A DNA stretch of 64,000 nt from the NCBI GenBank assembly GCA_027493525.1, contig JAOSKN010000002.1, forward strand, positions 1,459,326 through 1,523,325. The letters run 5' to 3'. Below, one piece after another: positions 52,673-61,459 of this stretch. The DNA comes from Planctomycetota bacterium. GTDB lineage: Bacteria > Planctomycetota > SZUA-567 > H5-PLA8. Below the pieces are notes generated by a model. That model searched no databases. It saw nothing but the letters and a program-made list of their open reading frames with translations, and had not been told where the DNA came from. How positions within the stretch are numbered: the first letter of the stretch is position 1; every line of letters begins with the position of its first letter. The translations under genes and the position numbers were made by a program.

Positions 52673-55600
52673 TCAGTTCCCCACCTTGCGGAACTTGATG
52701 GCGATATCGCCTTCGAACGCCGGCGGTTTCAGCATTAGGTAGAAATCGCCGCGGAGCCGGCTGAGCAGGGCGGGAAGCGTCTCGCGCTTGAGCACCTCGC
52801 CCTTCCGCGTGTGCCAGTACTCGATCTCGTACGAGCCGCTCTCGAGTCCGTAGACCTGCGACTCGACGCCCGAGAATTCGCGCTGGGTCAGCTTGAACGG
52901 CATCTGCTCGGCATAAAGCCACGCGAAGCCGCGCTTGCGGTTCTGGAAGCTTAGGGCTTTGAGCCCCGCGGCCGAATCGGCCAGCAGGATCACGCCGCGC
53001 TCGAAGTCCTGGCCGCGGAGATCCTCGCCCCGCATGAACTTGATCGGGCCATCGAGGAGACGGTAGGTGTCGTCGAAATGGACGTGGATCCACCACCAGT
53101 AGCCGGTCTGCCCGGCCATCGGCGTCATGATCCCGCCCCAGAGTCCGCAGTGCAGGTCGGCGTCGAGCGAGTCCTTCGTGTTACGCGTCCAGTTGCCGTA
53201 CTTGTACGAGCGCCCGTGCCAGTGCCCGCCTTGTTCGCAGACCAGCACGGGCTTCTTGAACTGTTTCATCCCCGCGAAGTGGTGCAGCCCGCTCTGCCCG
53301 TAGAAGTACGCGGCGAGGGCCTCCACGGCGTTCATGCCGCCGTTGGCGATCCAGGGAAAGCCCGAGTAGGCGTTGGACTGCACGTAATCGAGTTCCTTCG
53401 CGAACTGAATGTTCTGCCCGCGCTGGGGGTGGGAGATGTGGGTGCTGATCAGGTGGTCGCCGGGATCGTGTGCGCGCATGTAGCGGGCCATCTCGTTGAT
53501 CCACAGCACCATCGTCTCGGGCGCGGGCTTATCCTCCGACGGGGTGCGCAGGTTGAAGTCGTTGGTCTGGTATTCCTCGGTGAAGTCCATCTCGCCGCAA
53601 AGGGTCCAGTCGAGGATCGAGGTCGCGTAGCCCCAGCGCGCGGCGATGTAACGCAGCTTGTTCTTGTAAAGTTTCTTTCCTTCGGCTTCCGAATAAAATT
53701 CCCGCGCGCTCTTGAGCGGCCCCCCCAGGTCGGAACTGTAGGGGCAGTTCTCCCAATCGTGGTTGATCCCCGTGCTCACCTGCCCGTGGTTCATCAGGAT
53801 GATCTGAAGGTAGATGCCGCACTCCTGGGCGCGTTCCACGAGGTGGTCCATGCGCCAGGCGTTGGGCTGGCTGTAGCGGCCGACGCCCTGGTACGGCGGC
53901 CAGTCGCGGCGCCATTCCAGCGACATCCACCACGTGGCCATCCAGACCTTCGCCCAGTTCAGCCCGTGCTCCTTGAACTTCGCGAAGTAGTCGTCGTACT
54001 GGAACGTGCCCCGGTGGCCGATGTCGCGGAGCTTGTAGTAGCCCTCGGGGGGATCCCACGCCCCGCCGGAGTAGGGGAGCTGCTCCTCGCTGGGCGTGGC
54101 CACGTTGATCCCGATGGGGTAGTAGAACTCGCCGTTGGAAAACTCCAGGTAGCGCCCGTCCCGCGCCGAGCGGACGAAGCCCTTGCTGTTCGAGGGCTCC
54201 GCGACGAAGTTGAAGGGTTCGCTCCGCGTGGCCAGTTCGCCGGCCGTGAAGGCCTCGTTCTGCACGCGCCGGCGGCCGTCGGGCCGGCGCCCGACGATCT
54301 CGGTGAACTGGCCGTGGTAGAAGCGCCAGGGCAGCGGCTCGCCGTCGGGCGTGAAGCGGTCGTCGGCGATCCAGCGCTCGCCTTCCACCGTCCACTTGCC
54401 GCCCTCGCGGACCTCGACCCGGACGCGGTGCGGCCCCAACTCCTTGGGCGCGTAGCGCAGCTTCCAGTAGCCCGCCATCCCGCCGGCCACCGGGACGATC
54501 TGTTCGTGTTCGACCGTGCGCGTTTCCTTGCGCTCCATCACCGTGTCGACGAACGGACTGGTGACGAGTTTGCGCTCGTAGGGCTCGTAAAAGAAGCACG
54601 GCACGCGCTCGACCTTGCCGGAGGGCGTCTCGATCGCCGCCAGCACGTCCACCACCTCGGGGTCGTAGGGGTTCGGGTAGCTCTTGTTGAGGTCGAAGTC
54701 GAGTTCCCACTTCTCGTAGCGCCCGCAGGCCGCGGCTGCGGGTTGCCGGGCGGCCACGCGCGGCACGACGGGCCGGATCACGCGCCCTGCCTGCTTCCCG
54801 GCGAGGTGAATGTCGTCGAGGTGGATCTTGCCCGTATAGGGGCGCATGCAGAAGACCCGAATGCCGATCTCGCGGACGCGCGTGCGCGAGTAGTCGTCCC
54901 AGGGGCGCTGGTGATTGATGGGCACGAACTTGTGGCGATTGGCGGCGGTGAGGTCCACGACGACGCGCGTCCAGTCGCCCGGGCGCAGCAGCGGGTCCAG
55001 GAGCGTCTCGTACCACAGCTCGTCCCGGTCGCGCAGGTGGACCATCGCGCGCATGTCGTGCGGCGCGCCCGGCGGCACGTACGCGTCGAAAACAAGGGAG
55101 TGGAAGTCGTAGAAGTTGTCGGCCTCGTTCTTGGCAAAGAGCAGCTCGCGGACCAGGCAGACGTGCCCGGGCATGCGGTTGGACAGCGCCACGCTGTTTC
55201 GGCCGTCGCTGGCGAGGGTCTGGCTGTAAGTGAGTTCCGTGCCGGGCGAGAGCCGCTGCTCGGCCTTCCAGTACGGCTTCTCGCCGCGGTCCGGCCGGCC
55301 CATCTCCGGCGCGCCCGGCTCGAAGCTGTTCCGGCGCGAGACGGTCTCGAAGGGCGTGGCCCAGGGGTGCAGGCTCAGGACCGGGCGCGCGGTCCGCGCG
55401 GCGGCGAAGGCCGCCTCGCCCTCGGCAGCCTGCGCGCCGCCGCCCCAAAGCCCGTCCGCGGCGGCCAGCGCCGCGGCGGCCTCGGCCAGTTCGGCGTGCC
55501 ACTCGGGGACCTGCCGGGCCGGCAAGGTCGAGCCGAAGAGCCATGCCCCCAGCGCCGTGCGCCCGCCGTAGCGCGCTTCGAGGTAGCGCAGTAGCGCCTT

Positions 55601-57304
55601 CGCGGAGGCGCGGGCCTCCGGCGTGCGGTAGAAGTCCGCCGGCCCGCTCACCGGCCCGCCGGCGTCCGCCGCGAGCGGGTTCATCGGCCAGCGGAATTTG
55701 CCCTGGTTGAAGAAGCGGTCGTCGGCGGTGAGCAGCAGCGGCAGGCTGAGCCGCTCGCGCTCCGCGCGCTCCAGGATCCGGTCGAAGCGCCAGCAGAGTT
55801 CCAGGTCGTAGCGCCCCAGCCCCTGCCATTTGCCCCAGGCCGCGTTCCATTCCAGCGGCGGGCACCAGCAGACGGTCTGCTCGGGCCAGGGCTCGTAGCT
55901 CCAGTCGGCGGGCCGCGCCGGCGCCGGAGGCTCGCCGGACTCCACCTCCCGGGCGCGGCCCAGGTAGCGCGCGGCCTCCCCCGTCCAGGGCATGCCGGTC
56001 CAGGCCGGCCGGGACGCGTAGCGGCCGCAGAAGGCCTCCTCGCCGGCGCTCGTCCATTCCGGCAGCGGGGCCTCGGCGAGCTTCTTCTGACTGGCCTGAA
56101 GCGCCTCGTCGCCTGGGCGCGCTGCGAGCTTCGGCGCGGGCAGGACCACCGGCAACCGGCCGATCGGTCGGCCATTCAGAATCAGGTGTGCCGTCGCCGC
56201 CTGGCCTTCGCGGACCCATTCGAGGCCGCGCGTCCCCGCGCGCGCCTCGTCGATGCGGATCTCCGCGCGGAACCGGGGCAGGCCGATCGGGCGCAGCTCT
56301 TCGGCCGGATGCTTAACCTCCAGGCGCAGATAGGCCTGGTCGAAGTATGCCGGCCGCGCCCGCGCCAACAGCTTTTGGGGCAGCGCGGCGTCGCGGCCCC
56401 GCGGAACGTCCGCTCCCGCCGGCGCCAGGAGCACGCGCAGGTCGCAGAGCGCCGGGTCGAAGGGATTGGGCGGCATCGGCTCCAGGCGCAGGCTGACGGC
56501 GACCTCGCCGGGGGCCGTGGTGGCCTCCGCGTCGAGAACCTCCAATCGGTTGGGGAGCCAGAGCGGCGCGGCCTCGGGCGACTCCTGCCGCGGGGCGGGC
56601 TGGACGGCTCCGTCCTTCAGATCCTGGAGCGCCGGCAGGCCGGACTGCTTCGCAACGGCCACCGCGCCGGCATCCGGAGGCGCCTGCTCGAAGATCGGCT
56701 CCCCGACGCGGATGCGTCCCTGGAAGGCCCGATTGGAGCGCGCCTTCAGGATCACCCGTTCGACGGCGCGCGCGGCCTCGGCGTCCCACGGGCGCCCGTG
56801 CCCGATGGGATAGAAACTGGCCGAGCGCGGCGAGAGGTCTACTTCGAGCGCCTTCGCTTCGCCCGCTCGCAGCAGCCACTCGGCTTGCGTCTCGTAAATC
56901 CAGCCGTTGTGGTGGATCAGGCGCAACTGCACGTTCGCCGCGCCGGGCTCGCCGCTCTCCAGCTTGAGCGGAATCTTGAGTTTGTCGAAGCCCTGCAAGT
57001 CCACCGCGTGCTTCAACGTCAGCTTGCGCTCGCTGAAACCCGGCATGGTGAAGCTCCAGCCGGCATCCGGCGTGGCCAGGAAAATCAGATCGCGCGCGTC
57101 GCGGCCGGTTGCCGTGACGTCCTCGAATGGCCCGGCGTGCCGCTCCCAGCGCCCCGTTGGCGGAACCGGAAAAAGGAGGCGATAGGAAAGAAGCAGACCC
57201 AGGAGCACGACGAGCAACAGCGGGGGGATGGTCAGCAGGGCAATCCAGGTTCGAGGCGTCAGGCGGAGGCGTTCCAGGAGCGCGGTGAGCAGCTTACCCG
57301 ACAT
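52673..57304 (-). CDS. Giant membrane-anchored glycosidase-like protein
   Basis: 1543 residues. One transmembrane helix near the N-terminus (about 20-42) anchors several beta-sandwich modules that resemble carbohydrate-binding domains (to about 1000). A DUF5060-like domain (about 930-1060) precedes a TIM-barrel of the GH5/DUF4038 type. The likely acid/base Glu is in WTLCGEMDF (Glu1238) and the nucleophile in KPVLVCEQGGHW (Glu1357); YWWWIHVHFDD lies between and after them. The C-terminal about 100 residues form another beta domain. It probably acts on polysaccharide at the cell surface. It converges with the GH42-like gene, 21 bp apart. Confidence 0.8.
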   Translation of the reverse strand: MSGKLLTALLERLRLTPRTWIALLTIPPLLLVVLLGLLLSYRLLFPVPPTGRWERHAGPFEDVTATGRDARDLIFLATPDAGWSFTMPGFSERKLTLKHAVDLQGFDKLKIPLKLESGEPGAANVQLRLIHHNGWIYETQAEWLLRAGEAKALEVDLSPRSASFYPIGHGRPWDAEAARAVERVILKARSNRAFQGRIRVGEPIFEQAPPDAGAVAVAKQSGLPALQDLKDGAVQPAPRQESPEAAPLWLPNRLEVLDAEATTAPGEVAVSLRLEPMPPNPFDPALCDLRVLLAPAGADVPRGRDAALPQKLLARARPAYFDQAYLRLEVKHPAEELRPIGLPRFRAEIRIDEARAGTRGLEWVREGQAATAHLILNGRPIGRLPVVLPAPKLAARPGDEALQASQKKLAEAPLPEWTSAGEEAFCGRYASRPAWTGMPWTGEAARYLGRAREVESGEPPAPARPADWSYEPWPEQTVCWCPPLEWNAAWGKWQGLGRYDLELCWRFDRILERAERERLSLPLLLTADDRFFNQGKFRWPMNPLAADAGGPVSGPADFYRTPEARASAKALLRYLEARYGGRTALGAWLFGSTLPARQVPEWHAELAEAAAALAAADGLWGGGAQAAEGEAAFAAARTARPVLSLHPWATPFETVSRRNSFEPGAPEMGRPDRGEKPYWKAEQRLSPGTELTYSQTLASDGRNSVALSNRMPGHVCLVRELLFAKNEADNFYDFHSLVFDAYVPPGAPHDMRAMVHLRDRDELWYETLLDPLLRPGDWTRVVVDLTAANRHKFVPINHQRPWDDYSRTRVREIGIRVFCMRPYTGKIHLDDIHLAGKQAGRVIRPVVPRVAARQPAAAACGRYEKWELDFDLNKSYPNPYDPEVVDVLAAIETPSGKVERVPCFFYEPYERKLVTSPFVDTVMERKETRTVEHEQIVPVAGGMAGYWKLRYAPKELGPHRVRVEVREGGKWTVEGERWIADDRFTPDGEPLPWRFYHGQFTEIVGRRPDGRRRVQNEAFTAGELATRSEPFNFVAEPSNSKGFVRSARDGRYLEFSNGEFYYPIGINVATPSEEQLPYSGGAWDPPEGYYKLRDIGHRGTFQYDDYFAKFKEHGLNWAKVWMATWWMSLEWRRDWPPYQGVGRYSQPNAWRMDHLVERAQECGIYLQIILMNHGQVSTGINHDWENCPYSSDLGGPLKSAREFYSEAEGKKLYKNKLRYIAARWGYATSILDWTLCGEMDFTEEYQTNDFNLRTPSEDKPAPETMVLWINEMARYMRAHDPGDHLISTHISHPQRGQNIQFAKELDYVQSNAYSGFPWIANGGMNAVEALAAYFYGQSGLHHFAGMKQFKKPVLVCEQGGHWHGRSYKYGNWTRNTKDSLDADLHCGLWGGIMTPMAGQTGYWWWIHVHFDDTYRLLDGPIKFMRGEDLRGQDFERGVILLADSAAGLKALSFQNRKRGFAWLYAEQMPFKLTQREFSGVESQVYGLESGSYEIEYWHTRKGEVLKRETLPALLSRLRGDFYLMLKPPAFEGDIAIKFRKVGN

Positions 57305-57482
57305 GATGCGGCCTCGGAACCTGCGCTGTAGCTTATAGTTAAGTGGAGCCGCGGCGGCGCATACGGCCGACCGGCTCGCCCACCTCTTAAGACGTTCGCA
57401 AGGCGTTACCTAGCATGGAGTTTTAAGGAAAACGAGCGAATCCTTGCGCGGAATCCCGTCAAGAATTTCCGCGGCACCGTAC

Positions 57483-58847
57483 TCAGGGCGAGAACTCCAC
57501 CGCGCCCAGGTCGGGTTTCCCGTCTTTCCGCGGGTTGCCGAAGAAGTCGTCCTTGACCAGATCGCCCAAGTCCATGCCGGCGTCGATGGCCGGGGCGCCG
57601 GCCTTCAAGCGGGCGACCTCCGGCGTCTCGCCCTCGAGCGAAGCGAAGACTCCTTCGGCGAATATCGAGTGCGCGTCGAGGCCGCTGAGTTTGCGCCAGG
57701 CCTCGAAGTCCATCGAAGCCTTATTGTCCTCGCCCGCGAAGCGTTCGGGGCGGCGCGTGAAGTACAGGTTGCAATCCACGAACTGCTTCGAGAAGACCTC
57801 GGCCATCGTCTCGCTCCAGTGGATGACGCGCCCGTGCTCCCAGTCCTTGCGCGGCGCGTCCCGCGGCTCGAGGACGTAGACGATATTGTTCTGGAAGACG
57901 TTGTTGACATGGGGCATCCCGATCCCGCCGTGCCCGCCCAGCGCCTTGTGCCAGCGCAGCCCGCCGTGCTCGGCCACGCGCCGCACCAGGATCGTGTTGT
58001 GGACCACGTGGAGCTTGCCCGTCTCGCCGCTGCCGGTCGAGAAAAAGACGCCGCAGGACTGGTTGTCGAGGAAGATATTGTTCCTCACGACCGTGCCGTA
58101 GCAGTAGCCTTCCTCGCTCTTGGGGCCTTCGTGGAGCAGCTTGAGCCCCGGCCCGCTGAAGTTCGCGCCGTTGTGATGGATGAAATTCTTCTCGATCACC
58201 GTGTCCTGTGTCGCGCCGACGTCGAAGCCCGCGGAACTGTTTCCGTACACGTCGTTGTGGTGGTAGTGCCCGCGCTTGACGAAGCGCGACATCAGCGCGT
58301 CGATGTTGTTCTCCTTCCCCTTCAGGTCGCCGTTGCGGAAGATCTCGCAGTGCCCCAGTTCCATGTCCTCGCAGCGCATGAAGAAGACGCCTTCGAGGAT
58401 GTGGTCGTGGATGCGGCAGTTGAGGACCTTCACACCCTTCGAGTCGTCCACCTTCAGGCCGACCGCCGGGCTGCCGAGGATCTCCAGGCCGTCCAGCGTG
58501 AGGTGCTCGGCGGAGACGATCTTGAACTTGTTCTTCTCGTTCCCGGACAGGTCGATCACGGCCTTATGTTTTTCGGCGGAGCGCAGGGTGATCGGCTTCC
58601 CCGGCTGGCCCTTCACGTTGACCAGGTCAAGCCGGCCCTTGTAGGTTCCCGGCAGCAGCGTCACCGTGTCGCCGGGCGCGGCCTTTCCAAGCGTCGCGGC
58701 GATGTTCCCGGCGGGCTTCTCGCGCGCCGCGCCGTCGCCCTGGCCGTCCGGCGCGACGAACCACTCGGCGCACCGCGCGGGCGCGCCGGCCCACGCGAGC
58801 AGGACCGCCGCCGCCAAGGCCGCCAACCCGCCGCGCGCTTCAGGCAT
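57483..58847 (-). CDS. Secreted parallel beta-helix protein (pectate-lyase-like fold)
   Basis: 454 residues with a signal peptide (cleavage near PARCAEW), a DUF1565-type start WFVAPDGQGDGAAREKPAGN, then repeating beta-helix coils rich in Asn and Gly such as VKVLNCRIHDHILEGVFFMR, GHYHHNDVYGNSSAGFD and VVRNNIFLDNQSCGVFF. It ends with the common cap PDLGAVEFSP. This fold is shared by polysaccharide lyases and surface adhesins; the exact substrate is not visible. It probably works with the giant glycosidase upstream on the same strand side. Confidence 0.88.
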   Translation of the reverse strand: MPEARGGLAALAAAVLLAWAGAPARCAEWFVAPDGQGDGAAREKPAGNIAATLGKAAPGDTVTLLPGTYKGRLDLVNVKGQPGKPITLRSAEKHKAVIDLSGNEKNKFKIVSAEHLTLDGLEILGSPAVGLKVDDSKGVKVLNCRIHDHILEGVFFMRCEDMELGHCEIFRNGDLKGKENNIDALMSRFVKRGHYHHNDVYGNSSAGFDVGATQDTVIEKNFIHHNGANFSGPGLKLLHEGPKSEEGYCYGTVVRNNIFLDNQSCGVFFSTGSGETGKLHVVHNTILVRRVAEHGGLRWHKALGGHGGIGMPHVNNVFQNNIVYVLEPRDAPRKDWEHGRVIHWSETMAEVFSKQFVDCNLYFTRRPERFAGEDNKASMDFEAWRKLSGLDAHSIFAEGVFASLEGETPEVARLKAGAPAIDAGMDLGDLVKDDFFGNPRKDGKPDLGAVEFSP

Positions 58848-58868
58848 GGCTCGACTCCTCCTATTTGT

Positions 58869-58893
58869 GTAACAATCTGGCCTGCATTGTTAC
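58869..58893 (-). promoter_or_regulatory. Candidate operator upstream of the beta-helix gene
   Basis: GTAACAAT (58869-58876) and ATTGTTAC (58886-58893) form a perfect 8-bp inverted repeat separated by 9 bp, about 22-46 bp upstream of the start codon at 58847. Size and spacing fit the operator of a dimeric repressor or activator. The flanking region is AT-richer than average, as expected for a promoter. Confidence 0.45.
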
Positions 58894-58988
58894 CGTTACG
58901 TACACTTTGAACAGGAAGTGGGGGCGCAAAAGCGCCAGAATCGTATCCCGTTCTTGCGTAGCAAGTTATCGGCCTGGGAACGATCGCT

Positions 58989-59741
58989 TCACACGCGCCG
59001 GCCCGAACAGATCGGGCATTCGGGGTCGCGCTTCACCCCGAGCACTCGGAAGGTCATGCGGCGCAGGTCCAGCGTGAGCAGCCGGTTCTCCAGGGTTTGT
59101 CCCAATCCGGTGAGGAGCTTGATCGCCTCCATCGCGCCCAGGCAGCCCACCGTCCCGGAGACGGCGCCGAAGACGGGGAATTCACGCTTCCAGTGCGGGG
59201 GATGCTCGGGATGCAGGCAGACCAGGCAGGGCGTGCGGCCGGGGACGATCGTCGTGATGCTGGCTTCCAGGTCGTACATGGCGCATTCGACGAGCGGCTT
59301 GCCCTGCGCGTAGGCCGCGGCGTTCATGGCGTAGCGCTCTTCGAAGAGCGGCGCGCAGTCCACGATCAGGTCGGCTTGCGCGGCGAGACGTTCGGCGTTG
59401 GCGGCGCTGACGTTCTCGGGTACGGCGACGAGCTCCAGGCGCGGGTTGAGTTCCTTCAGCCGGCGCGCGGCGCATTCGACGCGCGACGTCCCCAGCGCGG
59501 CGTGGGTCATCAGCAGTTGCCGGTTCAGGTCGCTGGGCTTGATGTTTCCGGCGTGCGCGAGGACGAGTTTCCCGATGCCGGCGGCGGCCAGTTCGTAGGC
59601 CACCACGCTCCCGAGTCCGCCCACGCGCGAGACCAGGACCGAGGCGCCCTTGAGCTTCTCCTGCCCGGCCTCGCCGAACCCGGGCGACCACATCTGCCAC
59701 TCGTAGGCGGCGCGTTCTTCGGGGGTGAGGGGGAAAGCCAT
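58989..59741 (-). CDS. ThiF/MoeB family E1-like adenylyltransferase
   Basis: These enzymes adenylate the C-terminal Gly-Gly of ThiS/MoaD sulfur carriers. The 250-residue protein shows the nucleotide loop VGGLGSVVAYELAAAGIG, the Arg-containing SDLNRQLL block, and two zinc-binding CxxC pairs (CLVC and CPIC). No rhodanese domain follows. ATG 59741 is chosen because the family N-terminus (LTPEERAAYEWQMWSPGFGE) begins there. The partner MoaD/ThiS gene lies upstream at 60332-60607, separated by an unrelated gene. MoeB versus ThiF cannot be decided by sequence alone; the nearby oxyanion transporter favours molybdenum/tungsten cofactor work. Confidence 0.88.
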   Translation of the reverse strand: MAFPLTPEERAAYEWQMWSPGFGEAGQEKLKGASVLVSRVGGLGSVVAYELAAAGIGKLVLAHAGNIKPSDLNRQLLMTHAALGTSRVECAARRLKELNPRLELVAVPENVSAANAERLAAQADLIVDCAPLFEERYAMNAAAYAQGKPLVECAMYDLEASITTIVPGRTPCLVCLHPEHPPHWKREFPVFGAVSGTVGCLGAMEAIKLLTGLGQTLENRLLTLDLRRMTFRVLGVKRDPECPICSGRRV

Positions 59742-59757
59742 GCCAACATCGCTCCCG

Positions 59758-60306
59758 TTATGGTCGTCGATTGGAATCCACTTGGCCCTCATGGCCGGCC
59801 TTGATCTGGTCAATGACCGCCATCAAGTCGTTCATCTCGGTGACATCCATGATAACCCTGTAATACCCGAACAGAGCGCGGCCCAAAGTGATTTCATGAG
59901 GATCGGGCGAACGAAGCAGCCGAAAGCCTTCCGTCCAGTATACCTTTGCGCAATCGGGATGGTCGAGTGACCACTGCAGCAGTTCGTCATGGTCGCGATA
60001 CAGCACGTCATACCATGGGCCATATCCGTCCTTCCATGCCTCATTCCAGTGGTAAACCAACTCCCAGCAATCGGACGTATTGACCTGAGGCGTAACCCAA
60101 CCTTGTTCGATCAAGAAGTCGATAAGGGCATGGTGTACGGGAGCGTAAGGAGAACGATAAACAGGTATTTCCGTTGCGTATATCGTGCGCTCTGACTGTG
60201 ACTTAATCGCTAAGGTCTGGGGATTGAAGTATTCAATGCCGCCTCGCATTGATGTGCAAGTTACGATGAGCACAAGGATCGCTGCTGCGGCGCATATCCA
60301 CTTCAT
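59758..60306 (-). CDS. Hypothetical membrane-anchored or secreted protein
   Basis: 182 residues, not recognised. An N-terminal hydrophobic segment (MKWICAAAAILVLIVTCTSM) could be a signal or a lipoprotein-like anchor (LIVTC). The mature part is aromatic and acidic, with WELVYHWNEAWKDGYGPWYD. Base composition is clearly less GC-rich than its neighbours. It lies between the MoaD-like and MoeB-like genes, a place where the two are usually adjacent, so it may be a late insertion. No function proposed. Confidence 0.6.
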   Translation of the reverse strand: MKWICAAAAILVLIVTCTSMRGGIEYFNPQTLAIKSQSERTIYATEIPVYRSPYAPVHHALIDFLIEQGWVTPQVNTSDCWELVYHWNEAWKDGYGPWYDVLYRDHDELLQWSLDHPDCAKVYWTEGFRLLRSPDPHEITLGRALFGYYRVIMDVTEMNDLMAVIDQIKAGHEGQVDSNRRP

Positions 60307-60331
60307 GAGATATTCGAATTTCTTCGACCTA

Positions 60332-60607
60332 TTATCCGCCGCTTATGGGTGCCATAATGGTCAATTCATCGCCGTTGGATAAGGGCGTTTGGTCGTGCTC
60401 TCGGACCTGCTCGTCGTTGACGAAGACCAGCAGCGATGGGCGGATCGCGCCGCTTGAGTCGAGCACCAGTTCCCGCAGCTTGGCGTGCCTACCGGCGGCG
60501 GCGGCCACGGCTTGCGCCACGCTCGCGCCGGACTCCAGGTCAAGGCCTTCCTCGTCTACGCCGGCGGCGGGCCGGAGCGGGCCGCCGTACTGGATCGTGA
60601 TCTTCAC
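60332..60607 (-). CDS. MoaD/ThiS family sulfur carrier protein
   Basis: 91 residues with a ubiquitin-like fold: VKITIQYGG-type start, RPSLLVFVNDEQVREHDQTP and LSNGDELTIMAPISGG, ending in the obligatory C-terminal Gly-Gly that becomes a thiocarboxylate. Slightly longer than typical MoaD (81) or ThiS (66). Its ATG overlaps the stop of the ABC ATPase gene by four bases (ATGA), so it is translated with the transporter. Confidence 0.88.
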   Translation of the reverse strand: MKITIQYGGPLRPAAGVDEEGLDLESGASVAQAVAAAAGRHAKLRELVLDSSGAIRPSLLVFVNDEQVREHDQTPLSNGDELTIMAPISGG

Positions 60608-61320
60608 GCGCGCCCCTCCTGTACGCTGGGGGACTCCGAACGGTTCGGCCGGCGCGGCGGTTCGGCGCGCAGCGCCGACGGATCGGACTCGACCAAGCGC
60701 CCGTCCTGGAGCAGCAGCAACTTATCGGCCATGCGCCGGGCCTCGTAGGAACTGTGGGTCACGTGCAGCGCCGTCACGCCAGTGGCCGCCTGGACCGATT
60801 TCAGCAGTTCGCACAGCTCGTCGCGCGTGTCTTCGTCGAGCGCGCTGAGCGGCTCGTCGAGGCAGAGCACCGCGGGCTGGAAAGCCAGCGCGCGGCCCAG
60901 CGCGACACGCTGCTGCTCGCCGCCCGAGAGCCCCGCCGGCGAGCGGTCGAGCAGGTGCGCGATGCCCAGCAGGCCGGCCAGTTCGTCCACGCGCCTTGCA
61001 ATCGTGTCCCGCGCCCGGCGCCGGAGCTCCAGCGCGAAGCCGAGGTGCTCCCGGACGGTCATCGACGGGAAGAGCGCGCCGTCCTGCGGGACGTACCCGA
61101 CTCCGCGTTCGGCCGGCCGCAGCTTCGACACGTCCCGCCCATCGAGTTCGATCCGTCCCGAGAGCGCGGGGCGCAGCCCGCAGACGGCCTCCAGCAGGCT
61201 CGTCTTGCCCGTGCCGGTCTTGCCCATCAATACCCCGTACGCGCCGCGTTCGAGCCGGAACGAGACGTCCTTCAGCTCAAAGGCCCCGAACTTCAGGCAC
61301 AGGCGCTCAATCGCGATCAC
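60604..61320 (-). CDS. ABC transporter ATPase (molybdate/tungstate type)
   Basis: 238 residues: Walker A GKTGTGKTSL, Q-loop around YVPQDGALFP, signature LSGGEQQRVALGRAL, Walker B AVLCLDEPLSALDEDTRDEL and the H-loop HVTHS. The pattern follows ModC/CysA-type importers but the regulatory C-terminal domain is missing. The start is GTG 61320 with GGAG about six bases upstream. The permease and binding protein lie upstream on the same strand; a 139-bp gap with repeats separates it from the permease. MoaD overlaps its end. Confidence 0.9.
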   Translation of the reverse strand: MIAIERLCLKFGAFELKDVSFRLERGAYGVLMGKTGTGKTSLLEAVCGLRPALSGRIELDGRDVSKLRPAERGVGYVPQDGALFPSMTVREHLGFALELRRRARDTIARRVDELAGLLGIAHLLDRSPAGLSGGEQQRVALGRALAFQPAVLCLDEPLSALDEDTRDELCELLKSVQAATGVTALHVTHSSYEARRMADKLLLLQDGRLVESDPSALRAEPPRRPNRSESPSVQEGRA

Positions 61321-61352
61321 AGGCGCTCCTCGGATGCAAGCAATTCATTCTA

Positions 61353-61448
61353 ACCACGGAGACACGGAGGCACGGAGAACTCCAGGATTAGACGGGAACA
61401 GCTACCGGTCGCGCTCGTAAGTTCCGCATTCCGCATTCCGCATTCCGC
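61353..61448. repeat. Repeat cluster inside the transporter operon
   Basis: ACCACGGAGACACGGAGGC (61353 onward) is an 8-bp-period array seen as a spurious 'NHGDTEARR' peptide in many draft genomes. From 61421 four 7-bp units follow: TTCCGCA-type ATTCCGC repeats to 61448. Both lie in the 139-bp gap between permease and ATPase genes. Confidence 0.75.
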
Positions 61449-61459
61449 ATTTCTGTGAT

